From positions 27,670,072-27,734,071 of the forward strand of contig CM044879.1 of assembly GCA_024500155.1 (NCBI GenBank): 64,000 nucleotides of DNA, given 5' to 3'. Each line of letters begins with the position of its first letter. The stretch's first letter is position 1. The position numbers and the translations under genes were made by a program. Source of the DNA: Chenopodium formosanum. Its lineage: Eukaryota > Streptophyta > Magnoliopsida > Caryophyllales > Amaranthaceae. Under the pieces are notes generated by a model, which was given only the letters and a program-made list of their open reading frames with translations, searched no databases and was not told where the DNA came from. This document shows positions 11,765 through 24,382 of this stretch, piece after piece.

Positions 11765-12469
11765 TTTTACATTCCATTTATTTGATTAACTTGCTCATTT
11801 TTATTCATTTATTAATTATTTTTCTAACAATCTTGATTTTATTACAGCTTGTATATATTCTATATGATTTGATTTCCTAAAGGTATTTATTCTTTAGGGA
11901 AACTAACCTTTTATTTTTTGGTCCGTCAACAGGTTGGAAAAGATTTTATTGTATGTGAGCTGCCAAAACTTGCTTAATTCTAAATTTAAAAAGGTGATAT
12001 TTTACTCTAATTGTATTATTGAACTGTTAACTTTGCTCAACTTTACTTAAAATTATATATTTACTTGTAGTTTTTTTTAGTAAATCTGTAACAAAAATGT
12101 ATACTTTGTGTAATAAAAACATATCAATGGCAGATCTAAATGGAATGTTTTAAAAATTAAATATTTACGTATCATATATAATTATATTTTTCTTCTAATT
12201 ATGTAACAAAATCATCGAATTAATTTCTAGCAAATCTTAATATTCCAAATTAATAAAAAATATATATATTGATGTTAATATTTTATTTATTATGATGTTA
12301 TCTTATAGCTTTTGGGCCGTATATTTCACGGGCAAGGAAAATTTTGTGAGCTTCACCGTGAAGCCAAGCTAACATGCAAGAAGAAAAGACTGACTTTTTT
12401 TCTTTTATAGTTAAAATAAGTAGCTGATATTTGGGAAGGATTTTAATTTTCTTAGTTGATTAAGTTGAT

Positions 12470-12507
<38 letters not shown>

Positions 12508-14778
12508 CTTATAAGAAAATTTGCTGCATAATGTATATATGACGTATTTTTTGGAAAAAAAAATTATATGTATTCCGAATTGTGACTCTCAATGTCACAT
12601 ATTTGTTTTGAAAAGTCTATGGATTTGATTAGAAATGTGCATAGGTTATGTATATTGCAAGACATTACAATACTACATTAATGTTTTGTACATGACCTTA
12701 ACAATTGCCTTAAAAACGATTTTTAATATGGATATTGTACATAAATATTTTTAATTATGTATCACAAAAAATTACTCATACAAAAAACATTGATAAACCG
12801 TTTGATGATGTTTAATGTGTAAGAAACTTGGTCAAAGTTTACTATTTTTACATCTGAAATACAAATGTTAAGGGTTTTTTTCTTTTTTTTTTTTTTTTTT
12901 TTTTTTTTTCAAAATAAAGGTGTCTTGTATTATTGGTGCTATCTTAACATATTACTCCGTAAAAGTTTCCAAATTATAAGAAATATGGTGAGATTTATTG
13001 CTTGTAATAATTTTTTCAAATATGGTGATTTGAAAATTAATTGACTCATCAATTATACTCTGTAGTATTTTAATTTAATTATTATAATACTAAATAGTTT
13101 TTTTTTTTTTTTTTTTTTTCTGTTAAATTTTTTTTTGAAGAATAAACCTAATTAGGTTTGTGAGCTTGAATAATGTTGTTCTTAATGTTGAACCGTTGAT
13201 GACCTTTTTGTTTTTTAAAGAATTTGTTTTGAACAACTCAAATTCTCCACTGTAACAGTATAGATATACGAAGTTGTATAAGTATAGATTTATGGAGCAT
13301 ATAATCTTCGTGCGGCAAGAGACAACATAGAAGTTACAACACACTTTACAGGCTAACGCACAGCATGCTTTGTCTCTCATCAGCTTGGGGAATCAAATAT
13401 GGTGTACATTTATTTGTATATTTCATCTCTTTTGTGTCTTTCGCGCCGTGGGGATGCGCGGTATTTTAGGACACCCATGTGATAAAGAAAGCGATAGAGA
13501 GACAAGTTAGAAAAGTGGTCATATAATAACGAGCGAGAGAGACAACAACATCATACCACGAACCAAAATTACAACTCTTGTATTTCAAAACAGCTAAAAT
13601 GCTAGCAGGAAAGTATTGTAACTAAAAAGTCGAAATAAGTGTTTTATTCGAGGCAATTATTAGACTTGTGTTGATGCTCGAGGAAACATTATAATTATCC
13701 CTTTTTCTCATCTTGTTAATAAATTAATTACGGAGTTCTTAACTAGACCTTTACATTAATTTCTATGTGCAAATGAATTTAAGAAATACGCATCCTTTAA
13801 GAATTTTAGGAGTAAATTTGTTTCCTAAATCTATACCTAGTGATCTCCATTATTATGATATTCGACTTCCCTTTCTCTAATTCTAAGTTTTAACTATATC
13901 TTTTACATAAGAAAATAAATTGTGATCTAGTTTTATTTTAAAAGACAAGTTAGTGTTGATTTAAAAATACATGACACAATCAACCGTTAAATTAATGTAA
14001 TTAATAATGTTTATTTACCTTTTTAATTTCAAATTTAGCAAAACCCTTAGTATGATATCATTTTTCTTAAAATAATTATAAATGAAAATAAAATATGACA
14101 CACAACTCAACTCTGGTGTTATTATTCCCAAAACTGACTTCAACGTTCCCAATATTATCGTTATTATTGTCTCAAACATTGTCGAATAAAAGTATGTCAT
14201 TACATTGGGATGATTAAATTAAGGGCTGTAATGATGCATTTTATTTTAGCAATTACAGCATTAAAACAAAAAATGGCTAAAAATGGAAATTAAGATGAGC
14301 TGTTTAGCTGGATTAGGTTTTCTTGTATCTTTGTACATAATGATTGTTAAAATATAGTCAGTGTAAAATTAGAAACACATGCACGCACAAATTATCTTCA
14401 TAATTTTATTACTTGTTTGGCTAATCCTTTTGTCCCGTTCTTATAAAATTCTTACAATAATTATCCCTCAACTAATCTTTTTTTTTTTTTGAAAGACCTC
14501 AATTAATCTTTTACTTCTCATTAGAGTTGACTCTTCTACATAGTAACAAATTTTTTCTTTCTTTTTTTTTTTTAAAAAAAAATAAAATTAATCCAAATAT
14601 TTCGACGAGACGAGAAATATTTTTAGGATATTTAATTAATTTATCCAAATATTTAATTTGTATTCACTTTTAATCATTTTTTTTAGGATATTCACTTTTA
14701 ATCAATTCTCATACCACATATAATAGCTAAATAAATAATTAAGTAAGAAAACTACTTTTCTTTTTATTATTGAAAAAA
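11765..14778. other. Gene-free stretch downstream of MIR160
   Basis: The first few hundred bases are probably the 3' part of the primary miR160 transcript (inference). Beyond that lies AT-rich DNA with three long T runs: 36 T at 12472-12507, 27 T at 12883-12909 and 22 T at 13098-13119. These could be old SINE or LINE tails in minus orientation, but no body with promoter boxes could be recognised next to them. No exon is supported. Confidence 0.35.
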
Positions 14779-15770
14779 TTGATTCTAATAATCCCACCTT
14801 TAACCGGTTTGCCATTAATAATCCCACATTTAGATTATTATTAATAATCCTACCTTTGTAGGGGGTTTTCTTCTATTGGTCCCTTATGACCGGTAACTTA
14901 AACATTGGGTAAACTTTTTTTTTAAAAAATTTGAGTGGTTATGTGTCACTAATTTTTTTTTTTTTTTTTGAAAACCCAGCCCCAACGAACACCCTAAGGT
15001 TCTAAACCCAAACTCCGACAGCCCCTCCTCGACCGCCGAACCCCCATCCCCACAGCCACCCATTCCCACCCCTTACCTAAAACCGGCCCAATTCCAACCC
15101 TCACACCCACGAAAACCATCAAACCCCTTAATATCAATGAATTTAAAAAAAAAAAAATTCAATGAACCAATTTCTTCAAGGGATGGCTTGAGGTTGAATT
15201 TGGGTACGAGTTTTGGGGTTTTACAGTGGTTTTCACGCGGTTAGAGGGGATTTTCGGCGGTTAAAAGGTGGGTTTTGGCGGATGGGTTGGGTTTTTATGG
15301 TGGTGGCTGTGGTGGTTTTCGAGGGTGGGATTTGGGCAGGGGGTGATTTTGGGGGGTCGCTTTTGGTCGGCGGGGTGGTTTTCGGTAATGTGTGGTTTCG
15401 ACCAGCCAATCGCGGGGCTTTTGGGTGGCAGACGGTCGGTTTTTGGTGGGGCTAGGGTAGGTTTGGCCACCGTTTGGGTTCACAGTGGGTGGGGGTGGCT
15501 GGTGGGTTTAATTTTTTATTTTTTCAGTTTTGTTTTTTTTAGTTTTTTAGTGTTTTATTTATTTATTTATTTATTTATTTTTTTACAGTTTTATTTTTCA
15601 GCCAATTAAAATGCGGCACATGACATCTTAACCTATGGTAACAGGTTACCAACAGGTTAGGGACCAATAAAAGAAGATCACATATAAAGTTGGGATTATT
15701 AAATAATATAATAATCTAAAGGTGGGATTATTAATGGCAAACCGGTTAAAGGTGTGATTATTAGAATCAA
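14779..15770. mobile_element. 1 kb DNA transposon with long inverted ends, Mutator-like guess
   Basis: About 75 bp at each end are inverted copies. The left begins TTGATTCTAATAATCCCACC and the right ends GGTGTGATTATTAGAATCAA, both continuing through ACCGGTTTGCCATTAATAAT or its complement. Further complementarity follows (GGTCCCTTAT on the left, AGGGACCAATAA on the right). The interior is strikingly skewed: 14970-15120 is C-rich and 15180-15500 G-rich on the plus strand, with many GGTGG and TGGGG runs, so the element tends to fold on itself. The open frames there are compositional (Gly/Trp or Pro/Lys rich) and not credible proteins. No matching 8-10 bp target duplication is visible, so the superfamily is uncertain; long ends without other marks favour Mutator-like. 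Confidence 0.7.
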
Positions 15771-16604
15771 ATTTTCCTTTATTATTATTCAATTTTAGTC
15801 AGCAAATCAAACCCTACTACAGAGTACGAGTACCATTTTTTTTTCTTTGTCCAGTACTCCGTAGATCGAAATAGTATCTAGGATTACTGACTTAAAATAA
15901 TACCAAATACTAACTGTGTGTGCAAAATAATACAACCTCAACTATTTGCTATCAGCAGTACAACCTTTTGTACTATATGTGCAAAATGATATGTCAACCA
16001 CCGAAGAAGGCATCTTAAGGAATAATCTGTCCAAATGCATTATTATATTTTTTTTATTATTATAATTTTTTATTAAGTATTTTTTTTCAAAATACACTTT
16101 ATGTTAATTATTTCCTACTACCCAAATTATTAATGCCCCGTCCCTTTGTTAAGATTAATTTTCTCTAAAGAAAAAATTATTATTATATTGATATAATTAG
16201 TTTTAAAAAATATATTATTAAAAATCTAAATTAACAAACTATTTCCTTTGTTTTTGTTATACTTACAACACACCTTTTGAAATGCTAAGCTATTTAAAAT
16301 AATTAGACGGCGACGCCAACATCCGCCCTGCCTAAGTCCCAATCTCCGTCTGTCAAATACACAATCCTACATAATTAATATGGATTATAATAATAATAAA
16401 AAAAATTCTTTATATTACACACATTTTTGTTTATAATATAAGTGTAGTATAGACTATTATAATTAATATTTTATTTCACATAATTATTTTATAAAATAGT
16501 ATAAAAGTACATAATTTTGCTTTGATATATAGATATGGGTATGAGGTGGGAACGGGGTGGGCACGAAGTGGGGTGTGTGGGGCGGGTACAACTTAAAATA
16601 TACC
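15771..16604. other. Intergenic, no gene seen
   Basis: AT-rich sequence without a supported exon. A run of TACTCCGTA-like fragments near 15850 resembles leftover Stowaway ends. Confidence 0.35.
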
Positions 16605-16700
16605 TCCGCCCCATCACCTATGGCGGGTATGGTTTTTATCCCCATCCCCGCCCCATCACCCTTGGCGGGTATGGTTTTTATCCCCATCTCCGCCCCACCA
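16605..16700. repeat. 42-bp GC-rich tandem repeat (minisatellite)
   Basis: Two full units starting at about 16605 and 16645 share CCGCCCCATCACC, GGCGGGTATGGTTTTTATCC and CCAT, and a third start (CTCCGCCCCACCAG) follows. The surrounding 16530-16760 is GC-rich (GGCGGG and CCCGCCCC words) within very AT-rich DNA, suggesting a small transposon or an inserted fragment, although I see no clear inverted ends. Frames across it on both strands are shadows. Confidence 0.7.
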
Positions 16701-16760
16701 GCCGCCAAACCGAGACCCATCGGGGATGGGACGGGTCTCCTACTTGACCCGCCCCACTGA

Positions 16761-18157
16761 CATTTCCAGTTTTAATCGTAGTTACTAAACACTTTCTTCT
16801 TTATTTTTTTAAGCATACCAATTTCTTCTTGTTGGTGGTAAAATTTCGTTAATTAACTTGTCCATTTATCTATTCTAATATCTCTATTTAAGTGTGTGTC
16901 ATGTCAAAATAACGTGTTATTGTAAATAAAAATGTAGAAATTATGTATTTTGGAAAAAAAAAATAATTACTCCGTAATATAAATATAAAATAATAATGAA
17001 TATGGACGAACCATTTTGCACAAATATACCTTGGCATACCATTTTGCACATATATTACAAAAGATGGTACTGTTGAAAGCAAATAACTAAGGTCATATTA
17101 TTTTGCACCCACCACTAATTAATAATTGGGATTATTTTAAGCCAATTTTTCCTGATGTAATCTTGTATGTAGTTATGGTTTGTGTCTAGAATGGAATGGA
17201 TTTAGAGTCTTAGGGTGCAAGGTACATTTTGTAGGGGTTTAATGGAATAGAGCAATGGGTTCTACAACATGAAATGTCAAATGTTGTAATTACTGTGGAA
17301 CTCCTAAATATATGCTCTGTGAGATTTTTTGTACGAAAATTGCATATTTTGTACCGCCAAAACAGAAGTAATAAAACACTTTCCTAAGATTTTTGCCCAT
17401 TTGGAATTGTCCTGCAGAACATGTAATTATGTAAACAATGCCCATTTTGTCCACCCTAATTAGTGTCTTACTTCTTCAGAAATGATGCACATACCAATTT
17501 TGTTTAATTGCCTTACTTCATGGTGAACTTCATTCTTGGTTAAATATACAACTGTTTTTCATTATATGAAATTCTGCACACCTAGCTCTTTCAACCAAAT
17601 TCCTTCTTTAGCTAATCATCAATGCTGTGCACTCACCCTTTTATAGTAGATACATGACATTGTAGGTTGAAAAATGGCTTTCAATGGACAACAGAACTAC
17701 CAAGAGACAAGAGAGGAACAAAGGCGATCATACATATTAACACCTCCAACATAATCAAACTCTGAATAACCAGTTATGATATGTTTATCACCTCCATAAA
17801 CGTGACCGGTAACATGTTTGTGATGTACGAGTAACAAAAAAATTCATCTTCATAGCTTGCCAATGTTCCTTTTAAGAACCGGCCTAGCTACTAATAACAT
17901 GAGGAAGATCATGCAAATCATTTACCGACTCATTGAACAGCTCAAGTCCATCATGCTTTAGCTAATTTACATATTGCATACATACACATATTTGCTAGAC
18001 TCATGGATTATTAGAATCAAAGACTCATGGATTATTCAAGGATCTTAGTTTTGTGGATCATGCCGAACCTAATAAAGTATGATTATACAAAACAAATGGG
18101 GTCCAAGTAAGGGAATAACCGGGCTCTATCCATTGCCGCTGTCCCTAAATGTGAATA
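16761..18157. other. Intergenic, 3' of the coiled-coil gene
   Basis: No exon on either strand is supported. The segment is less repetitive than its surroundings and contains no transposon termini that I could pair. Confidence 0.35.
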
Positions 18158-18248
18158 CTACCTCCGGTTCAATTTACTCGCAACAAACGAATATTTTATG
18201 TCTCACAAATAATACCTTTTTGTTGCGAGTAAATTGAACCGGAGGTAG
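18158..18248. mobile_element. Short, nearly perfect Stowaway MITE
   Basis: The left end CTACCTCCGGTTCAATTTAC and right end GTAAATTGAACCGGAGGTAG are perfect complements that extend inward to TCGCAACAAA, with TA on both sides. At 91 bp nearly all of it is stem, with a short AT-rich loop. It lies about 630 bp downstream of the stop codon of the coiled-coil gene, within its 3' flank. Confidence 0.9.
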
Positions 18249-18879
18249 TATATAGGATCTTCTTTTCATCAGGCAAAAAGAGATGCATCTCAAATTAAAG
18301 CACAATTCATCTAAAACCCAGATTTCTCATGGCCAGTTTAATAAGAAATTTATGACTGCTAAATTAACATTCATATATTTTGAACTCAATCACATTTGTT
18401 CACATAGACATTTCATTGTCTCGATAATGGATGGGGCTACAGCCTTCGGGTGAGAAATTATGGATCAATTCTGTGCTCCAGTCTGCTACAAATTATCAAT
18501 TATCTGGCAACCAGACTGCTAGGTTGTCTGTCTTGGTTAATCATATAGCTGCTAGTGAGTAAAATGACTCAAGTTTTGTTCACAATCGCTTTGATTCAGA
18601 TGCATTTTACTTAATTAGCACTGACAAATTCTTGTAATACACAATAGCAATGACAGTTGTTCGACTCATGAGCTTAACTGCAAATATTCACTCATACAGC
18701 TTCTCAATATAATCTGAGATGATATGTCATGTTTAACAGATGCACCAGTTTTAATTTGTTATGTAATTAATGATCATTAACCAGTAATATGGCTTTTGTA
18801 CAAACTGTAAAGGATAAGAAAAGTAAACAGCCAACGAAACCAACAATCTGGCGGCAGCTTTCAGCGAATGAAACTATGC

Positions 18880-21800
18880 TTACTGCTCATGCAGTGCCAA
18901 TCGCTTCTCCTCCTCTTCTGCTTTAAGCCAAGCAGCCTGAAACAGCGCAGCCAACATTATAGAATTAGTTTGATTAATATAGATTAATGTAAATCTTAAT
19001 ATGGTCGGTAAAGCTGTCAGTTAGGAGCAAGAACACTTGCCTTGTCTCGTTCAAGTCTTGATTGGTGTGGCCGCATTGAGTTGCCCAAGCCAATGCCCCC
19101 CCACGTGTCTAGCAACTCTCTTTCCCTTGCTTCACGTCGAGACTTTGAATATGTGTACCTATCTTCACCTTGTTCTGAAGCAGCAGTCTTCTCTCTCTCA
19201 AGCCTTGACTTGTGTTTGACAAAAATTTGGTCCAAGCCACCAGAATTTGTGTCCATATTTGGTGCGTTGTCCCTCTTCTTTACTTCGATCACTTCTTTGG
19301 AAGAGCCCCCCATCTTCGCCTTCTCTAATTTGGATACATGCTTGACTAGAACTTTATCCAAACTCTCAATCTCTCCTTCATTGGTTTTTCCTTGCTGTTT
19401 TTTGTAGCTTACTGTATTCAAGTCAACATTCTCTTTCTGACTCTCCTCCTGGACAGTCAACATACTCGAATTCCCTCCTGCAGTAACATGAAAATCATTT
19501 TGTCTCCATTTTTTGGCCTCCTGAACCTCCTTTTCAAGTCTCGACACATGCTTGACCAAGCATTGATCCAAGCTCGGAACTTCTGCAGCTTCTTGTTTAA
19601 ATTGCCTGAATTTTCCATCTTTCAGAGGCCTTCCTGATTTCAGCCCATCAGTGTCAGATAACTTCTGACTTCTCTTTGCTTCTTCGATCTCTTTCTCAAG
19701 TTTCGATGGTTTCTTTATCAGTACACTTCCCAGGTCAGGTACACTGTCAACAGAATCTCGTTTATCATCTATATTGCCATTCCAGAGATGAGGATTGTTG
19801 AGCTTTCCATCACCATCTCTTTTAGACTCGGATTTTCTAGCATTCTTAGCTTCTTGCACTTCCTTCTCGAGCTTTGTCATTTTCTTGACCAAGAACTTGT
19901 CTAAACTAGGCAACTCTGGCTCTACTGGTTTTTGCTTCACAACTTTATTCATCAAGTAATTCATATCAGTGGCAGGATTTTTGTCCTGCAATCTATGACA
20001 TCCTGTATCAGCCAAAGCCGCATTTAGACCACAAGTTGCAACAATTGTGGCTAGAGAAGCCAACTCCTCTTCTTTCAGGCATTTTAGCCTTTCAAGCATC
20101 ATTTTGACAAGTTTTGTCCCATTGAATTTTTGAGGACTTAGCTTCTTCCGATTTCTCCTTTGGGAGTTAGAGCCATCATCACGAGATGGTGTTTCAAGCT
20201 CCAAACAATTATCAGACTCCGAAAGGTCCTGATTGTCAGGATTTTCACTTATTTTCCTCAACAAGTCCTTAAATTCATCTTTGTTGAAGGAACTGCAATG
20301 TGCGAGTCTGACAAATGCAGTTTTAACAGCCGCTGCAACTTGTTTGTCCACTTCAAACGCTGTTTCAAATGATGCTCTTACTGCATGAGTGGTAGACCCT
20401 TTTCCATTAGCAGAGGATATCTCTATTTCGAAACGTTTCAAAGGGCGATCAGGGGTGTCATACATGGTCACTCCTTTAGCTGTTGCAGCCTCAAATGCAT
20501 CAGCTACCTCTTTCTCTGCTTTTATCAGCATGGCATCTGCTTCTTTGTGCGGAATCCTGTGTAAGAATAAGCCCAAGGCAGAAATTAGGTGATGCTCAAT
20601 GCACACTGTCTTAGCAATTAACTTACAAACATGTTGATTTTACAAAAGAGAAACTTCATAGAGGTTGTACTATTTCTATTGTCTCTTAATCAGTTAGTAA
20701 AGTAGAGGGCATTCAAAGAAAAGACGAATATGTGGCTATTAATTTTGAACAGGATTAAATAACTTGAGCAACATTACAGCAGAAGCATACCTTGCTGCTT
20801 GAAGTATCCGGCACCAGGATGCTTCAATCATAGCAGCTTTTCGCGCCTCCATTACTTTACAGGCCGCCTCTCTGGCTGCCCTTTTCTCTCGTTCTACCCG
20901 ACAGTAATGAGGATTCGAGTGTCCCAATGTCTCATCAAGAGTATCATTCATGCCTCCAGTTTCCTTAAACACAATAATTAACTCCATCAGCACAATTACT
21001 CTCTTCACCAATGACATAACAAACAACTGAAATATAAAAATGGTACCTGCAGTAGTTTGATTTTTCTCTTCATGTAGGAGTCCCCTTTAATACGAGGAAA
21101 CCAATTTAGAGGGGAGGTTTTTCGATGTAATGGCTTCTTAATCTGAGACGAAACTCGATTTAGCGCGATTCCACCTGAAAGTGGACTATCTTTATCTTTG
21201 TGTGATTTATTCTGCATAGTAAATCAACAAAGATCAGTAACAAGACCATACCAAGAGCATGCCAACAGACTGAATTCCCAATGCCATTTGTTTTTGCCAA
21301 AATATCCTGCCTAGGAACTATCCTTGTAACAAGTAATAAACTCCATTGATTGAAAAAATTCATTGACACAACTTTATAGAGTGATTTTCCTTAGACAAGT
21401 CGTGACAATGTGATAACTAATTCGGGAATAAGTAATTAATATAATGACAATTACCCCTAATTTTCCTAGTTTTCAAACATCAATAACCAACCTAATGTTA
21501 TCCACAGAATTTAATCCAAGATTGCAGATTCTTACAACTAAAATAGTTAGCAGTGGACAAAATCAATTAGTAGTGTAATTATAGGAAAAAATTTACCATT
21601 ACAATAATATTCATTGATCTTCTGTTAATACATAGGATTGAAGTAAGAAATCAAAACTACCAATAAACCCAAAAATTGAAATGAACTGTAATTTGACAAC
21701 CACTACAAAGAAAATTGATAATTAGGCGTTGATATTGAACTAGTAATCACTAAACAACAGGATTATACCCTAAATACAAATCCCAGAAAATCAATTCAAA

Positions 21801-22043
21801 CAAAACCCACTTTCAAATAAATATAAAAATAAAAATAAAATAAGGGGTTTTCCCCTAATTTTCTGCAAATTTTGCAGATAATTAAAATAAATAAATAAAA
21901 TAAAAATATACCTTGGAAAGCTTAGCAATGGAGGAGAGAGAATCGATGGAATCGGTACTACTTAGCGATTCAGTAGAAGAATTTATGTGCTGTTTTTCAT
22001 CACACAAAGAAATGCAACCCAAATCCAAGCACCCTAAATCCAT
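18880..22043 (-). CDS. Five-exon gene for a conserved-type coiled-coil protein, 680 aa
   Basis: Exons on the minus strand: 22043-21912, 21211-21047, 20963-20791, 20556-19041, 18936-18880. Phases agree throughout and the CDS is 2,043 nt. Introns 1-3 are GT-AG; the last uses a GC donor (AAG|GCAAGT) and a TTTCAG acceptor. Reading through that donor instead gives a stop a few codons later and loses the tail ending in LALHEQ. The protein starts MDLGCLDLGCISLCDEKQ. A basic segment lies near residues 45-99, an Ala/Arg-rich helix with REKRAAREAACK near 130, and then a long Lys/Glu-rich region. That region repeats a motif of the form SLD-x2-LVKH-x-S-x-LEKE at about residues 374, 430, 485, 555 and 597, and in partial form near 650. 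There is no signal peptide, membrane segment or ATPase motif. I recall plant homologues loosely labelled SMC-like, but the sequence shows no SMC head. Function unknown; structural or cytoskeletal binding is a guess. No operon-like neighbours. Confidence 0.85.
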
Positions 22044-22580
22044 TTTATCCTTTTTTTAACCCCCTTTTTTTCCTGCAGATTTTTCTCAGTAATTGCAGTG
22101 AAGCAAAAAATTATGAGAATTTTTCGATGATTTTTGATGGGTTTTTGAATGGATTTTTTTCAAAATTTTGATGGGTTTTTCAATGAATTATTTCAAGAAT
22201 TTGATGGATAAGACTAATCAAAAACTGTTGATTGTAAAAGAAATTGTTGATGAATATTATTGTGGGAGTTACGAAAAGAAATTGGGGAAGAAGATGGTGT
22301 TAGAGGGAAAAAGAAAAGTATCCGTTACGAAATAAGCAAAGAGGATTTTACGCCTCCAACGGTCGAATTCCATTTTTATGCCCGTTGACTCCGTTCTTAT
22401 AATAATTCACTACAACTCGGGTGCATTGTATCTGGGTACGCCATTGATCAAGATGATGCCACGTGGATGGTGCAGATGATGATGGTACATTTTATGTTTT
22501 TCTTCCTTTGGCTATTTTTTTCTAAAAAATTATTCCGTGTATCCCGAACGTTGTAAAAATGAACCATATACCGCTAAAAA
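22044..22580. other. 5' flank of the coiled-coil gene
   Basis: Contains the presumed 5' UTR and promoter of the minus-strand gene (22044 to about 22340). No clear TATA box was found. The segment from about 22430 onward resembles repeat-derived sequence into which the next element inserted. Confidence 0.35.
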
Positions 22581-23121
22581 GAGAAAATACAAGTTTCTCA
22601 ACATGATAAACATTCTCAAAAGGGCAATTTCGTATTTTTATTCAAATTAGTAAGGTTAGTTGTGTCATTTCAGCAAATTGATAACCCACAAACACACTTA
22701 CGCTCTCTCTCCTCAACAATGGAAGTTGAGAATTTTTCAACAATAGATGATTGAAAAGTCGAGGAATTCTTCAACAAAGGAGGGAAAACTCACAAAATCG
22801 ACAAACACCTACCATTTGGGGTTAATTATGCCCTAACTTAATACATATTTCTTAGGGGTTTTCGTTAGATCGCCGCCGGAGATGGTGGTGTTGGGGTGGG
22901 GATGGGGTTTGTGATGGTGTTAGTGGTGTTTGTTATGGTGTTGGATTTTGTCAGCCATTGAAGATGGAAAGGTTGAAGAAGATGAGAAAGGTTGAAGAAG
23001 GAGAAAGAAGATGGTGAGTCAGCCACAAAAAAACAATAAAATATTGGTAACTTTGCAAATATTTACCAATTTTTCCATCTTGAGAAATAATGTTTCTCAA
23101 TTGAGAAACTGGGTCAAGCCC
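22581..23121. mobile_element. Mutator-like non-autonomous element with 9-10 bp duplication
   Basis: CCGCTAAAAA occurs at 22571-22580 and again at 23121-23130, bracketing 541 bp. Taken as a 9-bp duplication (CGCTAAAAA), this fits the Mutator superfamily. The ends are imperfect inverted repeats sharing AGTTTCTCAA and AAACATT blocks (left GAGAAAATACAAGTTTCTCA; the right complement contains CCCAGTTTCTCAATTGAG). The interior has a purine-rich GAAGAAGATGAGAAAGG segment and no transposase. Confidence 0.7.
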
Positions 23122-23130
23122 CGCTAAAAA

Positions 23131-23608
23131 CCTTCAAATATACCATGTACCCATAAGGTTTGTAAATAAATGCACCAAATACCCTACTCCTCTAATAAAT
23201 GCATATATCAATGACTTATCAGACTAAAATCATGCTCTTACATTAAAATTTGAGCTCCATCGATCATTTTAAATCCTAAACTTTATGGTGTTAGAATTTT
23301 CTTTATTAGTTTAGTTTACTTTAATTTTTTATTTTTTTTAAAAAATTTTTGAAACCAGTTTACTTTAATTTATTTAATAGAATTTGATGCTTAGAGGGTC
23401 TCAATTTAATAAAATTAACATTTTTTGTGAGTCTAAGGGTATTTAGTGCAAGTTTTTACGAGGAAGCCTCAGTTTATCTCCTTGATAAACAGAGTGCATA
23501 TAGGCGCATAATTCCTATATATTTACAAACATATAGGAGGGCAAAAACGTAAATTTGGCAAGCTTTTGGAAAAAACTGATTCTACGTACAGTGGTACATT
23601 ATAATGTA
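23131..23608. other. Intergenic, no gene seen
   Basis: AT-rich DNA resuming the sequence interrupted by the Mutator-like insertion. No exon or transposon end is recognised. Confidence 0.3.
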
Positions 23609-23884
23609 CTCCCTCCATTTTTAAATACTTGCTCCACTTTTCTTTTCCGACCGTTTTTAAATACTTGCTTCATTTCCTTTTATGGAAAGTTTTTACAATA
23701 TATAATTCATTTCTCACACTTGATGGACCCAACATAATGCTCTCTCTCCTCCTATTCTTCCACTACTTTTGCTTTTTACAATTTTTTATTATCTCAACTA
23801 TCCCACTATCTACATATTTTATTACTTTCTCCTAAAACTGCGCACATGGAGAAATGCGGAGCAAGTATTTAAAAACGGAGGGAG
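23609..23884. mobile_element. Stowaway MITE, TTTTTAAATACTTGC subfamily, copy 1
   Basis: CTCCCTCCATTTTTAAATAC at the left and GTATTTAAAAACGGAGGGAG at the right, flanked by TA. The outer repeat is followed by a second, similar unit (CCGTTTTTAAATACTTGCTT), so the left arm is internally duplicated. Two more copies occur at 30896-31178 and 51287-51618. Confidence 0.85.
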
Positions 23885-24382
23885 TACCATTATATACTAT
23901 TATGCAGGTATAATGTACTATTAATGTATAAGTTATCTGAATAGTAATTTTTGTGTAATATTATTAGTGCTGTCAAATTTCAAATCGAAATCGTTTAACT
24001 GTCCGAAACCGACCGACCCATATGAGAACCGAACCGATTAAAAACCGATTTTTTTGAAACCGAAAACCGACCCGAACCGTATTTTAGTAAACCCGAAACC
24101 GAATCGACCCGATTAATGTTAAACCGTATAAGAACCGAACCCGTTAACAAACCGAACCAAACTGAAAGAAACCCGAACCGAAAAAGAACCGAACCGTATC
24201 TAACCTGAAACCGATTCCAACCCGAAACAGTTTAAACTGGCAAAAAAACCGTTTACACCGGACCGTTAGCAAACTGCTACCCGTTTGCATCGAACCATTT
24301 AAAAACCGAACTGATTGTATACCAAACTGGTTATAAACCGAACCGTTTATGAACCAAACTGCTTCTAAATCGAACCGTTTAC

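Noticed and set aside
11671..11880. 69-codon frame starting at the miR160 sequence
   Set aside because: It begins within the hairpin itself. A miRNA-encoded peptide would be expected upstream in the primary transcript, not across the mature sequence.
15213..15609. Overlapping Gly/Trp-rich and Phe-rich frames
   Set aside because: Produced by the G-rich strand of a transposon; several frames are open at once and on both strands, which indicates composition rather than coding.
18880..22043. Annotation of the coiled-coil gene as an SMC protein
   Set aside because: No Walker A, Walker B or signature motif and no hinge; only Lys/Glu-rich helices, which often attract SMC labels by low-complexity similarity.
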